A DNA stretch of 34,973 bases. Source: Nemertoderma westbladi. Lineage: Eukaryota; Xenacoelomorpha; Nemertodermatida; Nemertodermatidae. The notes under the pieces were generated by a model. The model was not told the DNA's origin, made no database searches, and worked only from the letters and a program-made list of their open reading frames with translations. Made by a program: the position numbers and the translations under genes. How positions within the stretch are numbered: position 1 is the stretch's first letter; every line of letters begins with the position of its first letter. This document shows, piece after piece, positions 10,766 to 20,322 of the stretch. The stretch covers positions 1-34,973 of the forward strand of contig JAUCBJ010008043.1 in assembly GCA_032718475.1 (NCBI GenBank), given 5' to 3'.

Positions 10766-13700
10766 CTGAAACAAAATACATATTTATATAAACATCAGCA
10801 AGATATAACCCGATGGTGTGGTTGACTTCCTTTATATTAATATATATTTGGGATTAGGGGAGAGGCACCCAGGGACGAAGTATCTGTCTTTGGTTTGATC
10901 TACTGTACCAGAAAACTATCACAATAAATTATAAATATACCGGTCGCATTCCTCTATGGGTGTAACAAACTGTCCTACCTAAATTAGTAGTTAGAGTAAT
11001 CATTGTACACTAACTAACTAACTACCCTTCCATTGTAGCGAGTGGTTAAAGACGGCCAAGTACTAACTGTGGGGTTGAGCACAGTGGCACAGGTTTTTTT
11101 TCAAAATGTTCTCTGTGAAAAGTTTCTAAACGGTTAGAAAAAATTTAGAAAAATTGAATTTTGTTTAGGAAACCAAAATAATTTTCCCTGAAGTGAAAAA
11201 AGTGAAAAGTAGGCCATGAAATACAACAGCTGTATTGCTTGTTTTCTACTTTATTTATTCATACGGTAAATCCTGCTCCTATAATATATAAACACATTGA
11301 ACTAATTAGTCGCCATTTGGTCCTTCTACTACAGTATGACCGACTGGTACCTAAAAACCAAATTAACACCAGCCATTATTTTTCATAAGTTTTCTTGAAA
11401 ATTACGAAATAATTTTTTCATGTAATCCACCATTGTGATTCTACTAAAAAGGTTGAGAAGAAATATGAAAAAGTTAAAAATATTAATTCTGGTTTCGGCC
11501 ACTAAGTTGTATCAAAAAATAATTTTTGAATAATTTAATTTCAATATATATAGTCCACAATGAATGTTACACTTTAATTTATTTGTATTTTGGGGCAGTA
11601 AGCATTACTAAATGCTTAAATTCGAACCACTGCCACACCCACCGCCAACCCCTTAATGAAGCTAATTCATACTATTCGAAAATTAAAATTTACTTTATTT
11701 CGATAATGTCCGATGCGTTTTCGGTTGTTTCCTCAGTAAGAAAGAACTCTGTTCAGTGAAACAAAAAACACATAGACTGTAATACAGTATGTCAGTCTAT
11801 TTAGAAACAATTCCGGTGCCACAAAAGTATATTTCATATTATAAAAGTGGGTACAAATGAAGCTGATGGAGTTGGTACAAATGAAGCTGATGGAGTTGGT
11901 ACAAATGAAGCTGATGGAGTTGGTACAAATGAAGCTGATGGAGTTGGTACAAATGAAGCTGATGGAGTTGGTACAAATGAAGCTGATGGAGTTGGTACAA
12001 ATGAAGCTGATGGAGTTGGTATAAATGAAGCTGATGGAGTTGGTACAAATGAAGCTGATGGAGTTGGTACAAATGAAGCTGATGGAGTTGGTACAAATGA
12101 AGCTGATGGAGTTGGTACAAATGAAGCTGATGGAGTTGGTATAAATGAAGCTGATGGAGTTGGTACAAATGAAGCTGATGGAGTTGGTACAAATGAAGCT
12201 GATGGAGTTGGTACAAATGAAGCTGATGGAGTTGGTACAAATGAAGCTGATGGAGTTGGTACAAATGAAGCTGATGGAGTTGGTACAAATGAAGCTGATG
12301 GAGTTGGTACAAATGAAGCTGATGGAGTTGGTACAAATGAAGCTGATGGAGTTGGTACAAATGAAGCTGATGGAGTTGGTACAAATGAAGCTGATGGAGT
12401 TGGTACAAATGAAGCTGATGGAGTTGGTACAAATGAAGCTGATGGAGTTGGTACAAATGAAGCTGATGGAGTTGGATCAGATTTGGAGATTCAAGGGTTC
12501 GATTGGGGTGAATGTAAAATAAACAAACAAAAATTAAATATGGCTAATGTTAAATTCTGATATATATATAGACGTGACGTGTTCTTATATCAATCTCCGT
12601 ATAGTAAAATTTATAATTTTAAATTTGTTATTTAACATTTTAGTTTTGGAAATATTTCTAAACAAGTTTTAAAAATTTAGAAATCAAAATTTTTATGTAT
12701 AAATTTCACTAACATACCGGTATCTACAAAAAAAAACCTTGCAGTGGCAGCATATACTGGTATTGACAGATGGGAGGCCATGAGGAGGTAAATTGCGGAC
12801 ATACAAGGTATCAGGTAGTATTTCCAGGTCTATCTATTACCTGGGCCGCTATAATTTGCACAAATTCATTTATGAAAGCCCCCCTATGTAATTAACTATG
12901 GAACTAACCTCGCCAGGTTCGCTGGAGTATGCGTTAATCGGCTGCTGCCCCTCGGAGGGAATGTACGATACGTGAGCGGCAGTGATGTTGTGCGAACCGA
13001 CCAGCAGAGGACGCAGGACGATGGTGTGGGAAACGTTGGAGGAAGAACCGATGTGTTCCCACCGAACCTAAGATAATATAAGTTACCTGTAACTTGTGTA
13101 ATGCTGATGATATGTTCCAGGGTTTGGAATTGTTTTTTTCAACTGCTTGTTTTTTTTTGTTTCGTAGTTTTTTTTAAATAAAACGTTTTTTTTTTGTTTT
13201 ATTTGTATTTTTTGTATTTTTTTTGGATTTAATGATTATAATTTTCACATTTGGTTCTTAGGAGAGAAATTTTTGATTGAGTAGGGCCCGTTTCTAGATG
13301 GTATTGGAAGATGCAGTATGAAATTAAATAACATACTACGTATAACATAGGCACCCTACTCAAGTCATAATAGTCTACATAATATTTTAAATATAGTCAT
13401 TGGGGGTAAAAAAAAACATCACGATTTGTGGGATAAAAAAAAACACTGGATAACTCAAGCTCACTTAAAAATGAGAAAGTGATATTACTACCATTTGAAA
13501 GAGCGTTTTTTATTGGCTTAGTCAGTATCCAATCAAATCACCTCAGCCTACAATATGACATTGAAAATCACCTGATTTCAAGTTGTTATTATTTTGGCTG
13601 GTGGAGGGTTCCAGCCACAATATTTCCCACGCATGAATTCTATTGATTGCTTCGAATTCACCATAATGTCCCAATTCCCTTAATACTAAAGTGTCAATGC

Positions 13701-16700
13701 TCTTTCCAACACAAGTGGTCTCACCATATCATTCTTACCAGTTTGCTCTGTACATTGTGTTTTATTTTTACCCACCTAAAATATATGTGTGGGGTAAAAA
13801 AAAACACATGATGCCAAATGGCTAACACTAACTCTTAAGGTACGACGTGTACCTACAGTGTACTTACTATTTATAGGCCTATATTTTTGTAACCATATTT
13901 TTTAAAGAAATGTATATAACATTCTAAACAATATGCCACGTACATATCTAAAGAAACAATTGAAATGGACTGAAGAGACAGTGCGGACTGCTGTTGAGGA
14001 ATACAAGGCTGATGGCAATAAACTCAGCAAAGTACAATATGTCTGTAAATACCAGAATACCTTATATACGAGGTTGCAAGTTTCAAAGGGGTTGCGTGTG
14101 ATAGGAAACCAAGGCAGACATTCACAAGCCTGGAACTTCAACTATATGGTGTCACGGAAGGGATTGGCTACAATTGTTCATGGCTTGGAATAAACTAAGT
14201 AGTAAAAAAACTAAAACAATGCACGCGGGGAGAATCAGTGCATTAAAAAAACCCTTTCATCATCAATGACTTTTACGACAAACTTGAAAATATCTTCCAT
14301 AAAACTGATCTGAAAGATAAACCTGCGAATTGTTGGAATTTAGACGAGTCCGGCTTTCCCATGGACCCAAATAATGTTGAAACAGTATCGCGAGTTGATC
14401 AGAAAGTGGTTTCTGTGGTCGCCGGGAGTGGAAGGGAGAATATAACTACATTAGCAGTTTGTAATGCAGATGGTCGCCTATTAGACCCTTTGATAATTTT
14501 ATCTTCAAAGAGTGATCGTCTTCGACTTCCAAGAGACTGGGTAGGTGATCAAGGTATTGCCCTACCTGAGATTTTTTACGGAATAAGTCCCACTGGTTGG
14601 ATGACAACATCTGTTTTTGAAGATTGGTTCTTTGAGTTTTGTTACAAAATCACGGAACGGCCTTTGCTTCTTTTATATGATGGTCACTTGTCTCATGTAT
14701 CTATACCAACCATAAAAAAGGCTAGAAGTGAAAATATCACAATATTAAAGTTGCCTCCCCACACTACCTCCACTTTACAGCCACTTGATAAGTCAGTTTT
14801 TGGTCCCTTGAAGAAGCATTGGGCTAACCGGCTAACGAATTGGATAGTCTCCAACGGTATAGGAGAAGACGGAAAGTTAAAGGCTATGTCAAAGAAACAG
14901 TTCGTAAATCAACTATCTCAAATTTGGCATATTGGCGGTTCACCCACGAACATTCAATCAGGATTTGAATCAACTGGTATATTCCCGTTTAATCCATCGC
15001 GTTATTGTCACTTGGAAGACTTAGATTTGGGGCTGAAAGATAAGTATGTAAAGTGGGTCCAAGATGGGCGACCAACCGTCTGTGATAACACTGGTGAGCC
15101 AGTGACCCAGGAAGAGGATTCAGACAAGGACGGGGCCCAGGGAGAAGTTTCAATCGCAGACGGGAGTAATACGGGACCTGTACAAATTGAGGAATCTGTT
15201 ATAGCATCACCAACTGTTAACAGTTTATCCACTTCGTTCCTTTCACCACCAAATACCACCAGTTCAGTCACTTCTGCCCGTTGGGCTTGGGTACCTTTAA
15301 CAACACCCACAGAGCCATCCACATCTACGGCACCAACAGGATCTGGTCAATGGATTATGGTTTCGAATGAATTATTTCCGACTTCAGGAAGGTCAACACC
15401 AACATCAGTCACTTCTGAAGGGCCAAAGAAATCCTTTGCTGAGTTATTTCTAGAGAACTTTGGAAAAAATAAATCTAAACCTAAACAGAAAGGCAGACGA
15501 ATTCAAATGAAAGCAAGTGTCATTACACAGGATGACGTTTTTAAACAAATCGAAAAAGAAATCGAGGATAAAAAGGAGATTGAAAAGAAAAATTTAGCTA
15601 AAAAAAACGCAAGTTAAGAAAATAGCTAAGAAACGCAAGGTTGTAATCTCATCTTCGGAATCAGAGTCTCTAGATCAATCACGTGTCTTCCAGGGGTTTG
15701 GTGACTCCGAGAATGAGTTTGAAGTTTCATCTGATTCTTATGTAGATGAACCAACGTCATCGTCAAAAGAACCTACAAAGATGAAGGGGGGAAAGGATAT
15801 TCTTGTAGACGAAATTCAAGCTGTGCAACGTTATATTTTACCGAAACTAACAAAGATGAAGTGAAATCAAAATTTTTTGCGGTAGCCTATGAGAAATCAT
15901 TTTATTTCGGTCAGCCATTGAAGCTCTTTAGCAATGATTGTGAGTCATTAGTAGATCAGATTGAATTCCAGTTTTATACATACAAAGGTGATGATGAGTT
16001 CGAAATAAAAACCGGTGATATTAGCATTGTAAACTCAAACTATGTATTTTTTGGTCCGATGACTGGCAAGAAACTAAAAGGAGGAGGAATATTCCGATTT
16101 GATGTGAAACTGCTAACAATTGTGCGTCTCAAGTATGAATCTATGCGCCAACACCAACTTTGTTAATCAAAATATGCTCGTATATATGATTACTTGTATG
16201 ATACTTAATTAAAAATCAATAATAAATACTGAAATATTAAATATAATCAATTGCACTGCAATGATTCCCCACTTGAAACCGTGTTTTTTATTTACCCACT
16301 CTTGTTTTTGTTTTACCCCATTTTGGGGTAAAAAAAAACCATCACTTTTTTGACCACAATTTCTTTAAAAATATGTTAGGTAATGATGTTTGATGATCAT
16401 TAAATTGCATTTTTGATTAGCTTTCAGACAATACCAAATTTATTGAAATCCATGGAATATTAATACATTTATTCACAAAAAAAGGGAAATTGTTTTTTTT
16501 TACCCCCAATGACTATACATATGAAACATAAAAAAAAAAAAAAATACATAAAAAACAAAACATTCATATAAAAAAACACTTGTTTTGTAGTTTTTGAGGG
16601 ATGTTCTAACTGTGTGTTATTTGCCCCCCCCCCCCCCCCCCATCCCCACAAACATTGAAAACTGAAAAGTTTCATAAATTATATAAGAATCTAAGAAAAA

Positions 16701-18867
16701 TTAACCAGTTCGGTCACCCAGAACTATACTCCCCCCTATGGGGCGCCGCGCCGTTCTGGTCAAATAAACAAGTGCTTCCCGCAGCGAGATTGATTTCCCC
16801 TACGAGATTGATTTCCCCCTACGAGATTGACTGGCTACGAGATTGATTTCCCGCTACGAGATTGACCTGCTACGAAATTGATTTCCCGCTACGAGATTGA
16901 TTTCCCGCTACGAGATTGATCTCCCACTACGAGATTGACCGGCTATGAGATTGATTTCCCGCTACGAGATTGACCGGCTATGAGATTGATTTCCCGCTAC
17001 GAAATTGATTTCTCACTACGAGATTGACCAGCTACGAGATTGACCCGCTACGAGATTGATTTCCCCTACGAGATTGACCCTCTACGAGATTGATTTCCCC
17101 TACGAGATTGACCCGCTACATGATTGATTTCCGGCTACGAGATTGATTTCTCACTACGAGATTGACCCACTACAAGATTGATTTCCCCTATGAGATTGAC
17201 CCGCTACATGATTGATTTCCCGAAATGAGATTGATTTATCGCTACGAGATTGACCTGCTACAAGATTGATTTCCCGCTACGAGATTGACCAGCTACGAGA
17301 TTGACCCTCTACGAGATTGATTTCCCCTACGAGATTGACCCGCTACATGATTGATTTCCGGCTACGAGATGGATTTCTCACTACGAGATTGATTTCCCCT
17401 ACGAGATTGATTTCCCCTACGAGATTGACCCACTACGAGATTGATTTCCCCTACGAGATTGACCCGCTACATGATTGATTTCCCCTATGAGATTGACCCT
17501 CTACATGATTGATTTCCCCTGCAAGATTGACCCGCTACATGATTGATTTCCCACTACAAGATTGACCAGCTACGAGATTGACCCACTACGAGATTGATTT
17601 CCCCTACACGATTGACCCGCTATGAGATTGATTTCCCCTAGGAGATTGATTTCCCCTACGAGATTGACCAGCTACGAGATTGACCCACTACGAGATTGAT
17701 TTCCCCTAGGAGATTGATTTCCCGCTACGTGATTGATTTCCCGCTACAGGAATGATTTCCCACTACGAGATTGATTTCCCGCTATGAGATTGATTTCCTG
17801 CTATGAGGTTGACCTGCTACGAGATTGATTTCCCCTACGAGATTGACCCGCTATGTGATTGATTTCCCGCTACGAGATTGATTTCTCCTATGAGATTGAC
17901 CCACTATGAGATTGATTTCCTGCTACGAGATTGATTTATCGCTACGAGATTGATTTTCCGCTACGGGAATGATTTCCCACTACAAGATTGATTTCACGCT
18001 ATGAGACTGATTTCCCGCTATGAGATTGACCTGCTACAAGATTGATTTCCCCTACGAGATTGACCCGCTATGTGATTGATTTCCCTCTACGAGATTGATT
18101 TCCCCTATGAGATTGACCCACTATGAGATTGATTTCCTGCTACGAGATTGATTTATCGCTACGAGATTGATTTATCGCTACGAGAATGATTTCCCACTAC
18201 GAAATTGATTTCCTGCTACGAGATTGTTTTCCCGCTACGAAACTGATTTCCCGCTACGAGATGGATTTCCCGCTACGGTACGAGATTGATTTCCCGCTAC
18301 GAGATTGATTTCCCGCTACGGCCTATACTATATCAGCTACCGGTAGCGTCAGACCGTAGGCCCTATCAGCCTATGTTGCCCTATGTTGCAACATACAGAC
18401 ATAAACAATGCAGCATTGGCATTAATTCTGTAATTTATAGAACAGTAGAATCTGATGAGTTAGGCAGTTAGGGTTAGTTGGTCAGACCTCTACCTGTCTA
18501 CCATACTGCCATAATTAAAAATGTCATGTAACCCTAACGCTAACCCGAACTGCTAACCCTGCACTGTGACTATCATACTGTCATATCACTATTCTAAATT
18601 TGAAATTGAAAAAAAACTAACTTTGCTAAGGCCACTGATATGTTTGAACTCGGAAGTTTTGAAAGATGTATCTGTAAGTTCGACACCGGTAGCGGAACTA
18701 GGTCCGACGTTGTAGAGTTCGTAATGGACAGTTAGATCCTTTCCAGTCACCACAACCTGATTGAGCACTGTCTTGGAAATAAGGAGACGTGCGCTTTTGT
18801 CGTCAGCTCGAATAAACCCAACGTATGCCACTAGTAAAAACAAGGTGGTTAACATCCAACCAGACAT
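10598..18867 (-). CDS. SSR2: Translocon-associated protein subunit beta (TRAP-beta), three coding exons
   Basis: Spliced gene joined as 18867-18622, 13067-12909, 10765-10598 (82 + 53 + 55 codons plus stop, 190 residues; the human protein is 183). TRAP-beta is a single-pass ER membrane glycoprotein of the TRAP complex, which sits next to the Sec61 channel and assists insertion of some secretory and membrane proteins. Visible parts: signal peptide 1 to about 21, lumenal domain with ARLLISKTVLNQ, YELYNVGPSSA and LTDTSF, N-glycosylation sequons NVS at 93 and NIT at 109 (the 16-residue spacing I recall for the human protein), transmembrane segment about 152-173, and a basic cytosolic tail. Both introns are phase 0, and both donors read GTTAGT. 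Start choice: this ATG has A at -3 and directly precedes the signal peptide. Intron 1 (5.5 kb) and intron 2 (2.1 kb) are filled with repeats. Confidence 0.95.
11850..12473. repeat. 24-bp minisatellite, 26 units, SSR2 intron 2
   Basis: Exactly 26 copies of a 24-bp unit (624 bp) reading GTNEADGV on the plus strand. The copies are identical except units 8 and 13, which carry a C-to-T change (GTA CAA to GTA TAA context, giving GINEADGV). The near-perfect uniformity indicates very recent expansion. It lies in intron 2 of SSR2, on the strand opposite transcription, so the 237-residue open frame across it is a by-product of a period divisible by three. Confidence 0.97.
12561..12908. other. SSR2 intron 2, proximal part
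   Basis: AT-rich intronic sequence between the 24-bp array and exon 2. I see no exon, repeat unit or RNA gene in it. Confidence 0.5.
12909..13067 (-). CDS. SSR2: SSR2 coding exon 2
   Basis: Encodes residues 83-135, starting VRWEHIGSSSNVSHTIVLRP and ending SSEPGE. It is not visible as an ATG-started frame. The acceptor is TATCTTAG and the donor GAG/GTTAGT. Both sequons (NVS, NIT) lie in this exon. Length 159 nt, phase 0 at both ends, so skipping it would keep the frame but delete the glycosylated part of the lumenal domain. Confidence 0.94.
13068..13391. other. SSR2 intron 1, distal end
   Basis: Intronic sequence with long T tracts on the plus strand (13130-13225). It includes the exon 2 acceptor, read as TATCTTAG on the minus strand. 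No further feature is seen before the transposon end at 13392. Confidence 0.5.
13933..14193 (+). pseudogene. Transposase N-terminal DNA-binding fragment (pogo-like)
   Basis: An 86-residue frame starting MPRTYLKKQLKWTEETVRTA, continuing with KADGNKLSKVQYVCKY and TLYTRLQ. This matches the helix-turn-helix (psq/CENP-B N-terminal type) at the start of pogo/Tigger and jerky-like transposases. It normally binds the element's own ends. The frame ends at a stop and most of the second DNA-binding part expected before the catalytic domain is missing, so the transposase is truncated here by deletion or rearrangement. I saw no splice signals that would explain the gap. Confidence 0.7.
14255..15617 (+). 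pseudogene. Transposase DDE catalytic domain (pogo/Tigger/jerky-like)
   Basis: The frame is open from about 14255; the first internal ATG is at 14361. The three catalytic aspartates are in place: D in WNLDESGF (codon 14343), D in LLLYDGHLSH (14679) and D in STLQPLDKSVFGPLK (14787). The last two are separated by 35 residues. The second half is Ser/Thr/Pro-rich and ends in a lysine/glutamate-rich stretch at 15480-15617, where a one-base shift in an A run breaks the frame. A stop and probable one-base shift near an A7 run at 14246-14252 separate it from upstream coding. The protein would cut and rejoin DNA at the TIRs; as it stands it cannot be made in one piece. Confidence 0.85.
15618..16166 (+). 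pseudogene. Transposase C-terminal extension, frameshifted
   Basis: Coding-like sequence continues beyond the stop at 15615-15617 if the frame shifts by one base: a KKIAKKRKVVISSS basic/serine stretch, an acidic SESESLDQS-type region, then a stop near 15860. A second shift opens 15861-16166, which holds FFAVAYEKSFYFG, IEFQFYTYKGDDEFEIKTGD and NYVFFGPM. That spacing of short beta-strand-like motifs resembles the small C-terminal module of some invertebrate Tigger-like transposases. The module assignment is inference; the two frameshifts are visible. Confidence 0.55.
16311..16333. repeat. Perfect palindrome in transposon subterminal region
   Basis: TTTTACCCCA and TGGGGTAAAA form 10-bp arms around TTT. 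The arms are the same GGGGTAAAA motif as in the terminal repeats, here placed head to head, so this may be a paired transposase-binding site (inference). Confidence 0.7.
16624..16641. repeat. Poly-C tract (18 C)
   Basis: Uninterrupted run of 18 C followed by ATCCCC. Its length is prone to slippage and sequencing error. Confidence 0.9.
16786..18330. repeat. Two-unit satellite array in SSR2 intron 1 (about 85 units)
   Basis: Tandem array with core CTACGAGATTGA followed by one of two endings: TTTCCC(G), giving units of about 18-19 bp, or CC(C)G, giving units of about 16-17 bp. The two types are interspersed irregularly (for example short units at 16973, 17040, 17056 and 17101 among longer ones). 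Many units carry single-base changes (TATGAG, TACATG, TACAAG), so the array is older or less homogenised than the 24-bp one. It lies between the transposon and exon 1 of SSR2. Short open frames over it have no family match. Confidence 0.93.
18622..18867 (-). CDS. SSR2: SSR2 coding exon 1
   Basis: Encodes residues 1-82: start MSGWMLTTLFLLVAYVGFIR (signal peptide), then the N-terminal lumenal region ending HISGLSK. The donor GTTAGT reads from 18621 downward on the minus strand and is followed by a T-rich stretch. The open frame runs on into the intron to 18589, but those last residues (VSFFSISNLE) do not match the family, while exon 2 resumes exactly where TRAP-beta expects V(K/R)W. Confidence 0.95.
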
Positions 18868-19275
18868 TTTCAGATTTTGTACGGGTAACTAGAGCCCTGG
18901 AGCCAGTACAGCAGTAAGTTATATCCAAGCAATCCACAATCCTGCAATCCGTGATCAGGTTCAGCTGTTCAGAGATACAAGTACAAATCCTGAAATCTGT
19001 ACAATACCGGTACTGCTGTACTGTGGTAGGTCAACCTAGTCTGACAGTGCTGAGGTGACACAGATATCTGCTGATCTGGTACCGGACCGGTACGGTTATT
19101 CAGTACAGTACAGCAGTAGTTAAGTATGAAGTAGTCCTACCGGTACCGGTACTGGCTGACTTGTAAAGCTGGGTTGACGTTACATGTTAATCAGTTTCAG
19201 TTAATTGACTAATTGACACTGTCAGACTAGAACACTCTGACACGGTTAAACGACCTTAGATCCTGCAGGGCCTGA
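18868..19275. other. SSR2 immediate upstream region
   Basis: On the minus strand this is the 5' untranslated region and probable promoter of SSR2. It is rich in the palindrome ACCGGT (near 19008, 19079-19092 and 19139-19154). I see no convincing TATA box or initiator; the transcription start cannot be placed from sequence, and a non-coding first exon is possible. Confidence 0.35.
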
Positions 19276-19435
19276 CTTTGATGAACTTAGATATTTGCGA
19301 ACTTAGTTCCTATATAAGCGAACATAGATCCACGCTACCCTGAACTGGGTGAACTTAGATCCTAAATATGTGAACTTAGATCCTAACTAGGTGAACTTAA
19401 CTCCTAACGAGGTGAACTTAGATCCTAACTAGGCA
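19276..19435. repeat. 21-bp tandem repeat upstream of SSR2
   Basis: About seven to eight copies of a unit with core GTGAACTTAGATCCTAACTAG. The first copies (19276-19355) are diverged; the last four (19355-19435) are close to identical. It lies 400-570 bases before the SSR2 start codon. Confidence 0.85.
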
Positions 19436-19449
19436 GGCCCGTATCGTGC

Positions 19450-19503
19450 GGGGGGGGGGGGGGGGGGGCTTTGGGGGCACTGCCCCCCCCCCCCCCCCCC
19501 CCA
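19450..19503. repeat. G19 / C20 inverted homopolymer tract
   Basis: A run of 19 G (19450-19468) and, after CTTTGGGGGCACTG, a run of 20 C (19483-19502). The two can pair into a nearly all-G:C hairpin, and each strand can also form G-quadruplexes. A second C7 run follows at about 19514. It lies upstream of SSR2. True length is uncertain because such tracts collapse or slip in sequencing. Confidence 0.9.
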
Positions 19504-20047
19504 GAAGACCCACTGCCCCCCCAGACATGTATTGTTCACTCGTCTTATTCACAATTAATTAATAATAATATTGTTGGTAATCAATAAAATTGGATTCACA
19601 TACTGTACTCCTGCCCACTGACCTGACCTGACTCCCCACCATTCCATTTGGTCCAATTATATAATACTACATGACATTACAGTAATATACTTACCTACCT
19701 GCCTGTAATTACTAAAAATACTCGAAAGCTCTAGGTTCTCTCTCATTGGCTACCAGAGTGGAGGGGTTGTTTGATGTTGACCCATTGTCTATTTGCTTGT
19801 AGTTTGGGAGCCAGCTTGCAGCTAAAATGCTAGGCGCTGAGGGTTGCTTGCGCTGGTATCTATAGCTATAATTTGTTGTAACTTAACCTTAACCATATTA
19901 TACCTGAAGTACAGCACGCCAGCGTCGCGCAGCACGTAATATAAACTTATGTAAGTGTAATCTTGAAAGAAAAATAAGCAAAATCTAAGCAGATGCCCTT
20001 GATCACTTTACACCAGCCTAGAGGCAGGCTTTAAAACTGCAGTCGAT
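19504..20047. other. Gene-free interval upstream of SSR2
   Basis: No exon or repeat unit recognised. A minus-strand CCAAT box is present (ATTGG at 19745-19749), about 880 bases before the SSR2 start codon. Confidence 0.4.
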
Positions 20048-20322
20048 TTAACCCTTGTGCTCTCTTTGAGGTCATTTTTGACCCATCGAAGATTTCAACT
20101 TACACAATTTTATCACACATTGATATTTTATCTCGAAATTTTGTGACATTTATTATTTTATAGTAGCCTACTTCTCAATTAGAAAAACAAAAATGTAAAA
20201 ATTTGCAAGGGGGTCTATTCAATTTTACAATTTATAGGGGCCTACACATATTGACTTTGAGGTCAAATTTCACCTCATCGTGTTTTGTACTTGTACCATT
20301 CAATATCAACGAAAAACTTTAA

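Larger units (their letters stand above)
13392..16517 (+). mobile_element. pogo/Tigger-like DNA transposon with 25-bp perfect TIRs
   Basis: The element spans 13394-16515, flanked by TA on both sides (13392-13393, 16516-16517), the target preference of Tc1/mariner-pogo elements. The terminal inverted repeats are perfect over 25 bp: TAGTCATTGGGGGT, nine A, then CA (13394-13418 and 16491-16515). The GGGGTAAAAAAAAAC core recurs inside both ends, for example at 13791-13805 and 16325-16338, and variants occur near 13430 and, inverted, near 13756, 16284 and 16311. It carries a transposase on the plus strand that is broken at several points. It sits in intron 1 of SSR2, antisense to that gene. Total length 3.1 kb. 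Confidence 0.92.

Noticed and set aside
10560-10781. 73-codon minus-strand frame starting MYFVSVLHIPGERL
   Set aside because: It overlaps SSR2 exon 3 in another phase; the exon 3 frame matches the TRAP-beta membrane segment.
11847-12560. 237-codon open frame GTNEADGV x 26
   Set aside because: A period of 24 keeps frames open on both strands; the array lies in an SSR2 intron and is antisense to it.
16469-16846. Short open frames over the transposon end and satellite start
   Set aside because: Composed of homopolymer and satellite translation, with no motif.
444-18330. CRISPR array interpretation of the tandem repeats
   Set aside because: Units are contiguous with no unique spacers, and the window is clearly animal DNA.
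19450-19503. Intrinsic transcription terminator
   Set aside because: The hairpin is homopolymer G/C without a U tract, and intrinsic terminators are not expected in an animal nuclear genome.
19730-19760. ER stress element (CCAAT-N9-CCACG) upstream of SSR2 on the minus strand
   Set aside because: CCAAT is followed after nine bases by CCTAG, two mismatches from CCACG; too weak to claim.
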